Source: Aphanomyces cochlioides
Lineage: Eukaryota > Oomycota > Saprolegniomycetes > Saprolegniales > Verrucalvaceae
Length of the DNA: 64,000 nt
Assembly (NCBI GenBank): GCA_019828595.1
Contig: JAHQRK010000014.1
Location: 930,001-994,000, forward strand
Direction of reading: 5' to 3'
The stretch's first letter is position 1. The number at the start of each line of letters is the position of its first letter. Positions 32,632-43,154 of this stretch are shown piece by piece. The notes below the pieces were generated by a model. It was given only the letters and a program-made list of their open reading frames with translations. It made no database searches and was not told the DNA's origin. The translations under genes were made by a program, and so were the position numbers.

Positions 32632-33608
32632 TTATCCCTCTGTAATGCAGCTATTCCGGACAGCTTGACATGATTCACACAAGCATTTCTTGAAACCATA
32701 CGTGACACCGTAGTCGAAGGTCACTTGCTCCCCGCGTCGAATCACTTCGATTGCAAAGATTCCAATTCGAATCAAGCCCGAGAGGGACCATTCTTCAATC
32801 TGAGCATTTGTCGTACAAGAGTGATTGACAAATCGCGAGTCATTTCCGACCGAATATGCATCAATCCAAGTATTCTTGTTGACAGTCACGACGTACAAGT
32901 CACGGTGCGCTTGAGCTCTAGCATCCAATTCTTGCTTGGTAATGACTTCGCCGACATATTCGATCAAAAACGTTCCCTTTTCGATTCGTTTGGTTGCATA
33001 TATCCCATACTCGCCATTACAAGATCTTGTTTCAATGATTTCGCGTTGAATGGGTCGATTGCGGCAGAATTGGGGTTTCACGGCGCAAGTGGAATCGAGA
33101 CACTCAATCTTCTCCAAACGGTTCGAGAATTTTTCGCCACATATAGATTTGCAACGGCATGGAGTACTCGACACTCGTCTTGTGTATATCGCACGCGTGT
33201 TTGTGATAGCCCTGCATTGCATTTTTCACTTTTGTCTTCAATCGGTCGTAAATGTTTCGCTTGATCTTGTACGTGACATTGACAAAAAACTGCTGGGTCG
33301 TGCTTCTCAATATAGTTTTGAATGGCGATAATGGGAACATCAGCCGATTGAAGTTGTCTCTCAAGCCATGCTTCAGTCACGGGACTGCAGTGCTTGCTGA
33401 CGTGTTTCTTTATCTCAAGCTTCTTTGGCTGATATGGTTCGCTTGATGCCTTGATCCAATTGCGCAGCGTTCTTCCTTTCATGTCTAGACTTTTGGCAAG
33501 CTCATCTGTACTGAGTTTGCTGTTGAGTAGACGAGCAGCATGCCAGTCAGCAATGACTTCTTGGCGATAGATCGCCAGGAAATTGAGCGTGTTCTTCTCT
33601 TTCGGCAT
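32632..33608 (-). pseudogene. HTH-SET methyltransferase gene with frameshifts
   Basis: The 3' part (32632-33222) is a clear SET-domain protein. A Cys-rich AWS-like segment (PCRCKSICGEKFSNRLEKIE, then CLDSTC) precedes SET motifs GEYGIYATKRIEKGTFLIEY, DSRFVNHSCTTNA and GEQVTFDYG, and a post-SET CLCESC. This is the layout of histone H3 lysine methyltransferases such as the SET2/ASH1 group. The 5' part (from ATG 33608) lies in another frame and carries a helix-turn-helix (ELAKSLDMKGRTLRNWIKA) like those of transposases. A middle piece in a third frame (YKIKRNIYDRLKTKVKNAMQ, GYHKHACDIHKT) bridges them. At least two frameshifts are required (about 33275 and 33150-33165). The protein would be an unusual HTH-SET fusion, and the gene is convergent with the Crypton. 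Confidence 0.7.
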
Positions 33609-33659
33609 TTTGGAAAATGACAAATAAAGGCGTTCTATCAATTTGGTGATTGGTCGAAA

Positions 33660-34450
33660 CCTTTAGTGTACCAGAATAATTGGTATTTTTGATATTGTTT
33701 GATGTGCGGATATTTTTCATTTAATATTTCAAATAACATTTGATTGGTCCGGTCCTCTGGTCCTTGGACATTTAGCATTTCTATAGGACCAAAAAATCTA
33801 TATTTTGCAGATATATTTTTCGGAACTATATGGAGTTTTCTCGGTCATGACTGCGGTCATAGTTCATTTTTGGTCGTTTTATGACCAGGATAAAATATTC
33901 TGTTTTTTCATTTTTCTTTCACAATAGGACACCGAAAATCTTGTTTTCAAGCTTAAATCAGGCATCACAAGACATGTAAACTTTGTAATGACTGCTCTAG
34001 CAATCGAGATGGCTCTCATCATGGAGCATGATAGTCTTGACCTTGGCAGGAGTGATGACAACGAGTGTTTGTATTAGCTTAAAATTAGTATGATGACCAG
34101 AGTTAAATATATCTCGAATATTTATTCAGAAACAGCCAATTTGAAAAATATATCTCTGATATTTATTTTCTTGGTCATGACCAGGGTCATGACCGCAAAA
34201 TTTATATTTATTTCTCGTTTTTCAAGTTTTATTCTATCCCCATGGTCGTTCATCAAGCAGTATAAACCTTTATTAAACCCCTTTTCGTAGCTTCATATTT
34301 GTACATATCGGAACCATTCCGCCTGAAAATGTGTTCTTGTGGAGATGGTTGCAAGAAATCATGACCTGGAGAAATAAATATTCCAGTGTCGTCGAAATAA
34401 ATATATTTTCGCAAACTATTTAAATATATTTTTTGAGAATAGAGTTTTCA
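33660..34450. repeat. AT-rich block with repeated GGTCATGACC palindromes
   Basis: GGTCATGAC or its reverse complement appears at least four times (near 33844, 34168, 34178 and a degenerate copy near 34093), mixed with ATTTATTT and AAATAAATATATTT runs. The sequence 34370-34445 resembles 29940-30020 across the Crypton/SET region. There is no gene. Confidence 0.55.
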
Positions 34451-34997
34451 GAGGTTGTGATCGCATGGTGGGCCATCGCGCGACCTTTGCCGTCGTCGTC
34501 CATTTGTGCTTAGTAATCCACGTTGAAGCTCCTCCTCCTGCTGTCGGGAATCGTGGAGCTACAGCGTCAGGATGAATTCATATCTTTGTCGCGAAAGAAT
34601 GTGGTCGCGAGCAGATGGAGATCGCTGCTGCCATTGCGACACTTTGGACATTTCTCGCGTGGTTGGATGCCTCTGCAGAGTCTTGACTTGTGTGGCCAGT
34701 CGACGACTACTCGAAGTAGCTCATGGAAGAAAGTGACGACGCACTGTTGACGAGCATCGCTGCCATTGCCTGCTCGCGGCGGTGATTTATATCTGATCTG
34801 CGGATGGATTATTTGGCCACGCACGTCGGACTTGCATGGAAGCTACACGCCGCCTCTCTCGTCGGGAGAGATCAACTACTACATCAATAGCTGGAGAGCG
34901 ACGAACGATCGCAATCGAGGCGACGGAGGTGCAGTAAGGAGCGGTTTCATGGACAACAGTGGGGTGTGCTATAAACAGCTCCGTTCGAGACGTGGAG
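34451..34997. other. Upstream region of the PH-domain gene
   Basis: GC content rises again. Open frames at 34523-34750 (plus) and 34567-34824 (minus) overlap, and neither shows a recognised domain. The PH gene frame opens with a GTG at 34959, but its first ATG is at 34998. Confidence 0.35.
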
Positions 34998-35438
34998 ATG
35001 CTCGTCAAGACGGGCAACTTGTACAAGAAGGGAGCGGGGGGACCTGGACTCTTTCAACGACAGAATTGGAAGCCCCGATGCTTCAAACTCACCCATGACG
35101 CGCTCTACTACTACGACTACAATTCCGGTACGCTCAAGGGAACAATCGACTTGTCGTCTTGTAAAGACGACGCAGCGGTTCAAGTTCTTGCCCGTGATTG
35201 CGCAAAAAAGACCAAAGCCAGCGAGTGGCGCTTTGCCATCGATACACCCACGAGGCGGTGGTTCTTTGCAGCGGACACGGAAGCAGACATGCTCGCGTGG
35301 ACGGCTGCGATTCGACATGTCATCCACCAACTCCAAAAAAAGGCATCAGCCATCAAGGAAGCAGCCGCCGCAACTCCCGTCGACAAGCCAGCGCGGCTTG
35401 CCCCTATCCACCCGTCGACGACTGGAACTTGCGCATAA
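34998..35438 (+). CDS. Small PH-domain protein
   Basis: The protein of 146 residues is almost entirely one pleckstrin-homology domain: MLVKTGNLYKKGAGG, QNWKPRCFKLTHDALYYYDY, LKGTIDLSSCKDDAAVQV, WRFAIDTPTRRWFFAADTEA and the closing helix DMLAWTAAIRHVIHQL with its invariant Trp. A short Lys/Ala-rich tail follows. PH domains bind phosphoinositides or proteins at membranes; the LYKKGAGG...R pattern would allow phosphoinositide binding. The start is ATG 34998. The frame extends upstream to a GTG at 34959, so an N-terminal myristoylation signal (GCAINSS) should not be assumed. Downstream, 1.2 kb holds no clear gene. Confidence 0.85.
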   Translation: MLVKTGNLYKKGAGGPGLFQRQNWKPRCFKLTHDALYYYDYNSGTLKGTIDLSSCKDDAAVQVLARDCAKKTKASEWRFAIDTPTRRWFFAADTEADMLAWTAAIRHVIHQLQKKASAIKEAAAATPVDKPARLAPIHPSTTGTCA

Positions 35439-36261
35439 ATCCTACACACACCGTCGGCTGGAGAAGTCCAAAGCGTCGTGGATTGTTCACAACCCCATCC
35501 CAATCTTTCCACATCTTTGTCCATGTAATGGATTGCGTGTAACTTGGACGCTCTGTTGTTCCTCGCATTGCTATCTCCGCCGTGTTGAGCAAGGGGCGAG
35601 AGGTTTCAAGCCGAATGCATCCCCTGAGCTGGAGGAAAGAGGAGGTGGCATAGATTTTGTCGTAAATTGTGATGGGATCGCGGACAAGTTTTATCCAACA
35701 AGGAGAGCGATAGCCACATCTCTCATGAAGGTGTCGCGATGAATGTGCTCGTCTCACGAGGCTTGCCAGTGAGCCATTCCTGGGCGGTCGTCTTCGGGCA
35801 TGATATCTTCGACTGCTGACGGCGACGACCCTCTCGAGACGACTTTACGTGTTCGAGGAGCTCATGCGCTCTTTCAGCCGTGTCGAGCAGCCAAACCTTA
35901 TCAATCTATACCAGCAATACATGCTTGAAAATTGCCTTCCACAATGTTCATAATACTTGAAATGCGCTCCGTCAAGCACGCTGACTAGAGTTTGCCCACT
36001 CATGTGCTTTTCCTACGCGAAAGCACGTGGGCTCTACACCAAGGCGAATGCACCGCTTGTTGAAACTCTGTCAAGATTGTTTGCATGCATTCATGACTTT
36101 AAAGACTAGAGACAATGCCCCCCCCCCTTGTTTGCCTATGTTCAGGAGCAGCTTGGAGCTTGAGGCTCCAATCCTTCAACTGGTTTCCACATCCCCAATG
36201 ACTTCCCCCTTCATTTGATCTCTTTCGACATTAGCGGAACCGTAGTCGGGAGTCAACGCGG
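35439..36261. other. Intergenic region without a recognised gene
   Basis: Scattered short open frames and a C10 run near 36117-36126. Nothing recognised. Confidence 0.4.
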
Positions 36262-36650
36262 GTGATTTTGAGTAAAGATTTCATCGTTGGCAATCCGAGC
36301 ACTGTTGACGCCACGTGTAAGGAATACATGAGCCCCAAGATCACGTTGGTCAATCCATCCAATATCACAAATATCCATGAATCTCATTTTACAAACTTCT
36401 ATCACGGTGCTTCTGGGCACCAAAGTTGTGGTGTAACCGTGGATGGGAGTCTACACCGGCGAAATTTAGTCAGCATGCATCGTCTTTGGCGAAAGCACAG
36501 TCGATACCGCACACGAGGCCAAGCTCACGACACTCAATCCATCGAACATCACTGAATTCCTGGAATCTCATTTTACAAACTTCTATCTCGATGCCCGAGG
36601 GCAACCAAGCCATCATCGAATATGGCACATGCCGATGTTCCGTTGGAAAC
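36262..36650 (+). pseudogene. Tandem-duplicated relic of an unknown coding sequence
   Basis: Two segments about 165 bases apart translate to NPSNITNIHESHFTNFYHGA and NPSNITEFLESHFTNFYLDA (in different frames). The DNA shares gaatctcattttacaaactt. Preceding sequence also matches loosely (STVDATCKEYMSPKIT and STVDTAHEAKLTT). The segments are interrupted by stops and frame changes, so this looks like a decayed tandem duplication of an exon or small protein. The family is unknown. It lies directly before the decayed LRR/LNR paralogue. Confidence 0.45.
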
Positions 36651-36692
36651 GTCCACGAGGACCACCGCTCGACCTCAAAATAGCTTTTTTCC

Positions 36693-38571
36693 ATGACTGC
36701 CCATCGGGAACCAGCGCCGACGGCGCGGTCGCTGGGCTCTCAACAACACAGCTTTCGAACACTTCAGTTGAACCAACTCTTCTTGACTCCAACGCTCGTC
36801 CTCGCCCGCGTCAAGCATTTCGTCTGCGGCCTTTACTTTGCGCTCTACTGTTTTCTATATGCCGTCACAACTCCAAGCGATCTCGCAGTGGTCCAGGCTT
36901 ATCAACCTGCTCTCGTGGGTGTCGTCATGGGATGCCTCGGCTTCCTCCACATCTTTGGCTTTGTGCGCACATTTCGGCGGCATCGCCGAGTCCGAACAGA
37001 GGGAACTGGGAGTCAAATGCTGCAGAAGTTGACGCGGGGGGCAATTACTCGGCAGATGGCTCTCTGAATCGAAGCAACTCCCGCTCTTCCACTTCATCGA
37101 CGTCGCGTGTCAGTCGTACCAAGCGTATCGCATGTCGTTTTACTTGGTCGACCATGCAGCAGCCTTTAGCTTTGTCGTCGTGACGAGTTTATCCTGCTTG
37201 GTCATTCCATGGTGCCTTTTTGCGAGCCACAGGTTTGTTCGCAAGTCGCTCGTCTTCTTCCTTGCGAGCCTCATGAGCTTTGTCTTGGCGACGGGGTTTC
37301 CCCTTGGATTGTTCATCGCCCGCGTCGTCCAGTACTTGTTTATTGAAGCCAAGCTTGCCCAAGACGCTACTTTTGCAACGACACTGATCCTTCTTGGCCG
37401 CTATCTCCTCGTGACTTCCCCCATGGACTTCCTGACCAAAGTTGCGCTCCAGCTCTCCAGCTTTATCGCTGTCTACCGCCTTGCAAACTTGTCTCGAGGA
37501 GACGTTCAGGCATTGTATCGACACCGAGCTCCAAAGTCCATCTCTGTGACTCCTTTGAGCTGCAATTTACAAACATCCGACGGCTGATTCTCTATCTCGT
37601 GGCGAATCTCTTATGGGGCATCGCCATCCTTAGCTGCGCAGGCTCCGCCATGTGGAACCGACAGCCTTGTCCATCCCATTGCGTCCTGACGACCGCGCCA
37701 TGGTTGGATCACTCGTGTCGTTGTATCTAGGTGGACGTCAACTGTGTAAACCTGCGAGCGGAGATCAACTCGACGATGGAAAACCATTTGAGACCAGATC
37801 GCATCGGGACTTCTCTGTTCATTCTGATCGTCTCTCGCTGTCCTCTCCGCAGTGGAATTCCAGTGAGACTCCTCGCGTCGTTCCCGCAGCTCTTTTCGAT
37901 TTCGATTTTCTTTTCAAACATGACGCAATGGCCACCAGACGACGCTTTCAACCTCCCAGACACTTTGTCATCTCGATTCGGTACTCCAACTTAACTCAAG
38001 TTCCTGAAATTGTGTGCGGGGATCGCGTGCCTCGAAACCTTGTGACGCTACGACTCGAAGGCACTGCAGCGCTTTCCTACATTCCCCCGTCGTGTATCAA
38101 CATGTAGACGAAGGTCTCGCTGCTGACGCTGGTATCGCTCAACTTGAGCGCAGTCCCCGACGGTTTAGTCGCCTTTCCACTTTGAAGACTCTGCAATTGC
38201 GTGGAAACAATATTTCAAAGTTTGTCGTTCCTGACGATGGCTCTCTGAAAGGGCTCAAAGTGCTCGACCTGAGTGCAAACGCACTGCAAGACGCCTCGTG
38301 GGCGCTAGCATCAACCACGACGCTCATGGAACTGAGCTCAAATCCCATCTCAAGTGTCCCTGCCTCCGTTGCCCCGTTAGTTGCCTCCCGACGGATTGTC
38401 TTGGACGACACTCCGTACTGCGCAACTGCAAACGCAGCATCCTCCTGCAGCTCGAAATGTTCTCGGCTCTGTTTGAGCTCCTCACTCGGTGACAATCGGT
38501 GCGACTGGGGCTGCTACAATGCTCTCTGCAAGTACGACCAAGCGGATTGCGCCACACTCGGGCTCAGCTGA
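36693..38571 (+). pseudogene. Decayed paralogue of the membrane LRR/LNR gene
   Basis: Similarity to the gene at 24.5-26.4 kb runs end to end: VQAYQPALVGVVMGCLGFLH, YRMSFYLVDHAAAFSF, LIPWCLFA-like segments, RLILYLVANLLWGIAILSCA, ISIRYSNLTQVPEIVCG, LKVLDLSANALQDASW, and a final LNR module CSRLCLSSSLGDNRCDWGCY then NALCKYDQADC. Reading it requires several frame changes (about 36990-37050, 37540, 37970 and 38110) and skipping at least a TAG near 37727 and a TAG near 38104. The lesions are spread along the gene, which fits long-term loss of function. The LNR cysteines are all still present. Confidence 0.8.
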
Positions 38572-38712
38572 AATCTTTGCTGCCATGGTCTCTGCCGCTA
38601 ATTTACCAAGGAAGTTTTGACGATCTCAAGGAAACGTGGAATGAGCTGCCCCCCCACTGGTGCATCACGTCGTAGCAGTTCTTCAGTAGATAGGAGCAAA
38701 ATGCGGTTTGAA

Positions 38713-39327
38713 TTACACTAGACGAGCTCCATGCTCGGTTTCAATAGCGCGTTTGATCTTGTCGACGTGCCGAGACCATAGGCAACACCAAACACAGCTC
38801 ATGACGAGGACGACTCCGGATGCACTGACAAGGATGAGACCATGGATGAGCTCAGTGAGGGGGAAAGAGTCGCCTTGAGTGTTCACATACTCGCATTGGC
38901 ATTCACCAGACGTTGGGCATTGCAAAAAATACTTTTGATCGCGTCGACTGACAGAATTGGGACAACAACACGACGGTATACCAACGCAGGCAGACATGAG
39001 GGGACCAGTGGGGAATAGCGTCAGTGGGCAACATGGCTCGTGCATTTCGCATCCTGCCAAGTATTCTATCTCTGACCTGTTGAGCAATCCGCATGCATCG
39101 CAAGCCGCGGTGGGATAGCTCGACGGCGCCTCTTTAAATTTCGCGACGGGAAACACAAGACAGCCCACGAGTACCAATGCGACGATCGCAGTTGCTAGAA
39201 ACACCACAAGGGCGATGCGATTGTTGCGGTTGACTTTTGAGATTTTTTCTCGAGGATGTTTTGCCACAGGACTTTGAGATGTCGTTTCTTGCACATGCGT
39301 GGCTTGGTTTGAACGAGGTGGCATCAT
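38713..39327 (-). CDS. Two-TM 12-cysteine protein, array copy 1
   Basis: This 204-residue protein belongs to an unrecognised family present six times in tandem here. Layout: a polar N-terminal stretch of about 40 residues with KISKVNRNNR just before the membrane; TM1 (IALVVFLATAIVALVLVGCL); an outer loop of about 75 residues with 12 cysteines (CDACGLLN, CCPLTLFPTGPLMSAC, PSCCCP, LQCP, ECQCEYVN); TM2 (GLILVSASGVVLVMSCVWCC); and a short basic/acidic tail (HVDKIKRAIETEHG). The even cysteine number suggests six disulfides. It is a single exon, and the ATG at 39327 is the first in frame with similarity. Location is inferred to be the plasma membrane or endomembranes with the loop outside. Function is unknown. 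Confidence 0.85.
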   Translation of the reverse strand: MMPPRSNQATHVQETTSQSPVAKHPREKISKVNRNNRIALVVFLATAIVALVLVGCLVFPVAKFKEAPSSYPTAACDACGLLNRSEIEYLAGCEMHEPCCPLTLFPTGPLMSACVGIPSCCCPNSVSRRDQKYFLQCPTSGECQCEYVNTQGDSFPLTELIHGLILVSASGVVLVMSCVWCCLWSRHVDKIKRAIETEHGARLV

Positions 39328-39824
39328 CGAGGGCTCTGCTGAGATGTCGTGGTTGGCGTGGTGTCGTGAAACTGACGAGCGTTACATTCGTGATTTGAAT
39401 TGGTGTCATGGCTTTCTCTTCTGGACTATCCACATCTACCGCAGGAGAAATCTTCTCTCTGCTGCAGTACAGAGGTTGTGAGTGAAAATGCCGCAGCGCT
39501 AGCTCCAAATACAATCGAAAGGAAAGCGCTCGTACGTGCTCGAATTGAAGTGCACATAAGAGAGCTTTCCTTTCAATTGCCGCCGAGGAAGGTTCATTTA
39601 ACCGTGAATGTGAGAAATACGATCCAAGCTCCTCTGTGCCCTGGGAATCCAGTGTTGCTTTAAATCATCTCAGTAACGCGCTCCCTGCAGGTTGACCCTC
39701 AAGGGGCTACATAGCTGTCTGGAGTTGACAGCTCCTCCAGGGGGCAGCTGCCATGCGTTGCTCAACGTGAGCTAATCTCAAGCAATCGCAAGGATCACGT
39801 TGCAACTGAGTCTATTTCAATCAA
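39328..39824. other. Spacer between array copies 1 and 2
   Basis: No gene. An inverted pair GGAAAGCGCTCGTACGTGCT / GAGAGCTTTCCTTTCAATTG near 39520-39580 is weak. Nothing else was found. Confidence 0.4.
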
Positions 39825-40442
39825 TTATGACATCGGCTGATTGCCTAGCGGACCTTGGATCTCTCGCTTCATCTTGCCGACATAGCATGCCCAAAGATAA
39901 CACCAAATACAACTGACGACCAGGACGACGCCAGCTACGCCTCCTATGACAAGAGCGTGGGCCAGCTTCTCTAGGTAGAAGCTGTCGCCAGCAGTGTTCA
40001 CGTATGCGCATTTGCATTCGTTTGACGTCGTTGGGCATTTCAAGTAGTATAATTGGCCTCGTCGCTTGACCGAGTTGGGGCAACAGCATGATGGAATAGC
40101 AGGACATGCCGACAAGACGGGGCTGGTGGGGAACAGCGTTGTCGGGCAGCAGGGCTCTGGCCCATTACATCCTGGTGAATATTCTCTCTTCGTTCGATTT
40201 AGCAAGCCGCAAGCATCGCATGCTGTTGCCGAGTAACTTGGTGGAGAGTCTTCAAACTTCTCGACTGGGAATGCCAGAGCGCCAACGAGTGCCAAGGTCA
40301 GGACAGCAGCTGCGAGGAATACCACGAGGGCGATGCAATTCATTCGATTGACTTTGGCGATTTTTGCTTGGGAATTTCTTTGCTCGGGGCTATCAGGGGA
40401 CATATCTTGAGAATATGCTGCTTCGTTTGAGTGTAGTGTCAT
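39825..40442 (-). CDS. Two-TM 12-cysteine protein, array copy 2
   Basis: This 205-residue, single-exon protein is closest to copy 1 in layout: KIAKVNRMN before TM1 (IALVVFLAAAVLTLALVGAL), a loop with the same 12 cysteines (CDACGLLN, CCPTTLFPTSPVLSAC, PSCCCPNSVKRRG, LKCP, ECKCAYVN), TM2 (ALVIGGVAGVVLVVSCIWCY), and the tail YVGKMKREIQGPLG. Conserved residues between cysteines (TLFPT.P, RRG, GDS) argue for a defined fold under selection. An ATCCGGATAA motif lies 143 bases upstream of the start. Confidence 0.85.
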   Translation of the reverse strand: MTLHSNEAAYSQDMSPDSPEQRNSQAKIAKVNRMNCIALVVFLAAAVLTLALVGALAFPVEKFEDSPPSYSATACDACGLLNRTKREYSPGCNGPEPCCPTTLFPTSPVLSACPAIPSCCCPNSVKRRGQLYYLKCPTTSNECKCAYVNTAGDSFYLEKLAHALVIGGVAGVVLVVSCIWCYLWACYVGKMKREIQGPLGNQPMS

Positions 40443-41269
40443 GGAGAAAAGATGTCAAATGAGCAGGGATGGAGTTGATATGCGTTGTCATGTCCATCTC
40501 CTCGAGACGTGTTCATCACTCATGCAGAATGAATGCTATTAAAATTTATTAAAATTTTTAAATTTTAATAAATTTCATTTTGTCATCCGGATAAACCTAA
40601 GTGTAGTGATTGACAGTCTTCGCCCCACACACAACGAGGCTATATTTTTAAAGCACAAGTCGTATTTTGTACTTTGTGGAGAAGACTGCAGCGATAAGGA
40701 GATATGTTTTATGACCATGAGAGGTGATAACTCTTAAGCAATTGACTTAGTCCGGATATATTATCCGGCTCATTTTACCCTAACCCAATACTGTTGGTGA
40801 CAAAATTTAAGCAATGCGTTACAAACAAAACGGAAAACAAGTTATCGTTCATTGTGTCGCCAAATTGTTCTATGCACGAGCTGACAAGTCGACCTCTGCG
40901 TTGCAACAATATACTAAAGTCGCAGAGTTTGCTTGACCCTCAACGTTAGAGTCTTGTTTTGTATTACGAAAACTACAGTTCTCCAAGTGTCATTCGATGC
41001 TTGGCAGTCTTGATGATCGAGATTGTCGATCTTGATCATACTGCAGAACGATTGCAACAGTGTTTGATGAGGCGCTTGGATATGAATAAGTCATCGAGGA
41101 TGAACATAAGTTAGGTAGTTATGCTCCGTGGAAAAAATATACTACGTAGTAATGACCAATTTGGTGGCGCCATCAAGATCGACGCAACGCAATAATGCAA
41201 GGCGACCTGTGATATCATGATCGACGACTTGATTTGGACGACATTATCTTGCATTTAGATATATAATCA
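40443..41269. other. AT-rich spacer between array copies 2 and 3
   Basis: Contains a near-perfect AT palindrome at about 40529-40575 (TTTATTAAAATTT / AAATTTTAATAAA), ATCCGGATAA at 40585-40594 and TCCGGATATATTATCCGG near 40752-40769. There is no gene. Confidence 0.45.
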
Positions 41270-41914
41270 TTATACAATATGACGGTTGCCCTGCTCTCTT
41301 TCTATGGCTTTGTTCATCTTGCTGGTTTGACATGCCCACACACAGCCCCAAATACAGCTTATGATGAGAACCAAACCGAAGCCCACTAAGATGAGGAGAA
41401 AGTTGATGGCTCGCTCGACACCAAAACTGTCGCCCTTGGCATTCCAATACTCGCAAGTGCATTCTCTCGCCGTCGCATTGAGCGGAAACGACTTGGCTGT
41501 TGGGCATACCAAACTGTAATCTTGACCTCGTCGTGAGACAGTGTGGGGACAACAGCATGACGGAACAGCAGTGCATGCTGTCATAATAGGACCCGTGGGG
41601 AAAAGCGTCGTGGGGCAACACGGTTCATTACGTTCACATTGTGACGAGTACACTTTCTTTGTCGTGTTGAGCAATCCGCATGCATCACACGCTGCAGTTG
41701 AATAGCTTGGTGGCGCTTCCTTGAAATTCGACACGGGGAGAACGAGAAAATTCACCAGCAGCAAGCAAGTAGTCGAGCAAACGAGGAAGAGGACGAGGTA
41801 GAGAATATTCTTTCGATGGAATTTCGAGACTTCAGCTCGGAGGTCAACCGTTCCTTGGGGCGTAGATGGCATATTTTGTTGGGAATAGGCTGCTTGGGTT
41901 GATTGTGGTGTCAT
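41270..41914 (-). CDS. Two-TM 12-cysteine protein, array copy 3
   Basis: Using the ATG at 41914 (MTPQSTQAAYSQQNMPS), which matches the starts of copies 2 and 4, the protein has 214 residues; an upstream ATG at 41968 would add 18. TM1 is YLVLFLVCSTTCLLLVNFLV, and TM2 is INFLLILVGFGLVLIISCIWG. The loop keeps all 12 cysteines (CDACGLLN, CCPTTLFPTGPIMTAC, PSCCCPHTVSRRG, LVCP, ECTCEYWN) but has about eight extra residues between LVCP and EC. The tail TSKMNKAIEREQGN resembles the other copies. TTATCCGGATAA lies 110 bases upstream. Confidence 0.85.
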   Translation of the reverse strand: MTPQSTQAAYSQQNMPSTPQGTVDLRAEVSKFHRKNILYLVLFLVCSTTCLLLVNFLVLPVSNFKEAPPSYSTAACDACGLLNTTKKVYSSQCERNEPCCPTTLFPTGPIMTACTAVPSCCCPHTVSRRGQDYSLVCPTAKSFPLNATARECTCEYWNAKGDSFGVERAINFLLILVGFGLVLIISCIWGCVWACQTSKMNKAIEREQGNRHIV

Positions 41915-42023
41915 GGACGCAGAATTTTCGAGGCAATCCTTTGTCCAGTCCATGTTGGACATGGCCAATCGACGTGCATTCTTAAAAGTTCAAGGCAAAG
42001 TGTTGGTGTCGCGGTGAAACTTG

Positions 42024-42035
42024 TTATCCGGATAA
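42024..42035. promoter_or_regulatory. TTATCCGGATAA palindrome upstream of array copy 3
   Basis: This perfect 12-bp palindrome ends 110 bases before the ATG at 41914. It is the cleanest example of the recurring motif described in the findings. Function is inferred from recurrence. Confidence 0.35.
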
Positions 42036-42215
42036 TGCAGTAACCATCTACAGTTTGGCCATTTGCACCAAAGTTATTGCAGAGTGCGCTCGCTGTTGAA
42101 GGAAATGGAGGATAGACAAACCACTTTGAAGAATTTACAATGTAGTTCATACGTATCTTGGATTCTATCACTGGGGTATCGTCTTGAGTTGTATGCCATC
42201 GTGATTGTTCGCACT

Positions 42216-42835
42216 GATGAAGGCCCGGCATTCAAAAAATGGCTTATCAACCATTTGATGTTTTTGAGAAAACAGCCCTTAAAGATGAGGCGTGCTTCCA
42301 TTGATCAAAATTCTTGTTTGGAGAAAATCGAAAAAAACAGTTTTCCTTTGCAATTTAATATCGTCAATATGGTCAAATTATAAGACAACACAGGTATAAG
42401 ATATGATTGATCATTCGAGATTTGGAGAATGCCTGGGAAGAAGTAGGAGTAAGCTGTTGATATAGGCTTCTCTCGTTTGCACACTTGAATGGCCTTACTG
42501 TATTGACCAAAGTGTTTTATTCATGTTGTTAAGAACATCAAGGAATTGTTTTTTTCTTTTGTTTTGGTTAAAGGCAGTTTTGAATGAAACCAACAGTTCT
42601 ATTCGATTCAGCGTGAAAAGTACTTTTAGAACATACCGATATCTAAAAATGCATTTTTTGGCCGACATGGCCCATCAGCCGACTTCTAACCCCCATAACT
42701 TTTGCTTCGCGCCACTTCTACAAGTACTGGAGATGTCAAAATGTTCCAAAAGGAGTCTATTTCAGCGTGCAATATCTAACTCAAACGTTGCACGATGGTC
42801 GATAAGCCATTTTTTGAATGCCGGGCCTTCATTTG
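42216..42835. mobile_element. Inverted-repeat element B (about 620 bp)
   Basis: TGAAGGCCCGGCATTCAAAA and the following AAATGGCTTATCAACCAT on the left (from about 42216) recur as the reverse complement on the right (to about 42835), about 37 bp with one change. Interior blocks AAAATCGAAAAAAACAG and TAACTCAAACGTTGCACGAT are shared with element A at 12.7-13.9 kb in the same relative order, so the two are related non-autonomous elements. The target duplication was not resolved. Confidence 0.65.
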
Positions 42836-43154
42836 TCCTCCACACGACAGGATATTCTCGTCTTAGCTCAGAGAAGTCTTTGATGCAATAGGTCCTGCGT
42901 AAGCGTAGGCGCAAGCAATGAGCTGACAGGAGTCACTTTGGGCAAGTATGATTGTATTTCTTGCCTTGGCAGTGGCCAAGAGTTAAGTTATCCAAATAAT
43001 GACATGAGCAAATCCCATCACCACTGTATGCGTAAGCTGGCTTCTAGACAGTTCAAGTTGTAATTCATTTTTGCCACACACAATTCTTGGATGATTTCTT
43101 AAAAGGATGAAAGACTGCAAAGATGCAATGATTTATGAAGTTATTTATGATGGA

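Noticed and set aside
34959..34997. N-terminal myristoylation signal (GCAINSS) on the PH-domain protein
   Set aside because: The codon at 34959 is GTG, not ATG. The first ATG is at 34998, so the Gly-Cys end would not be made unless another exon supplies a start.
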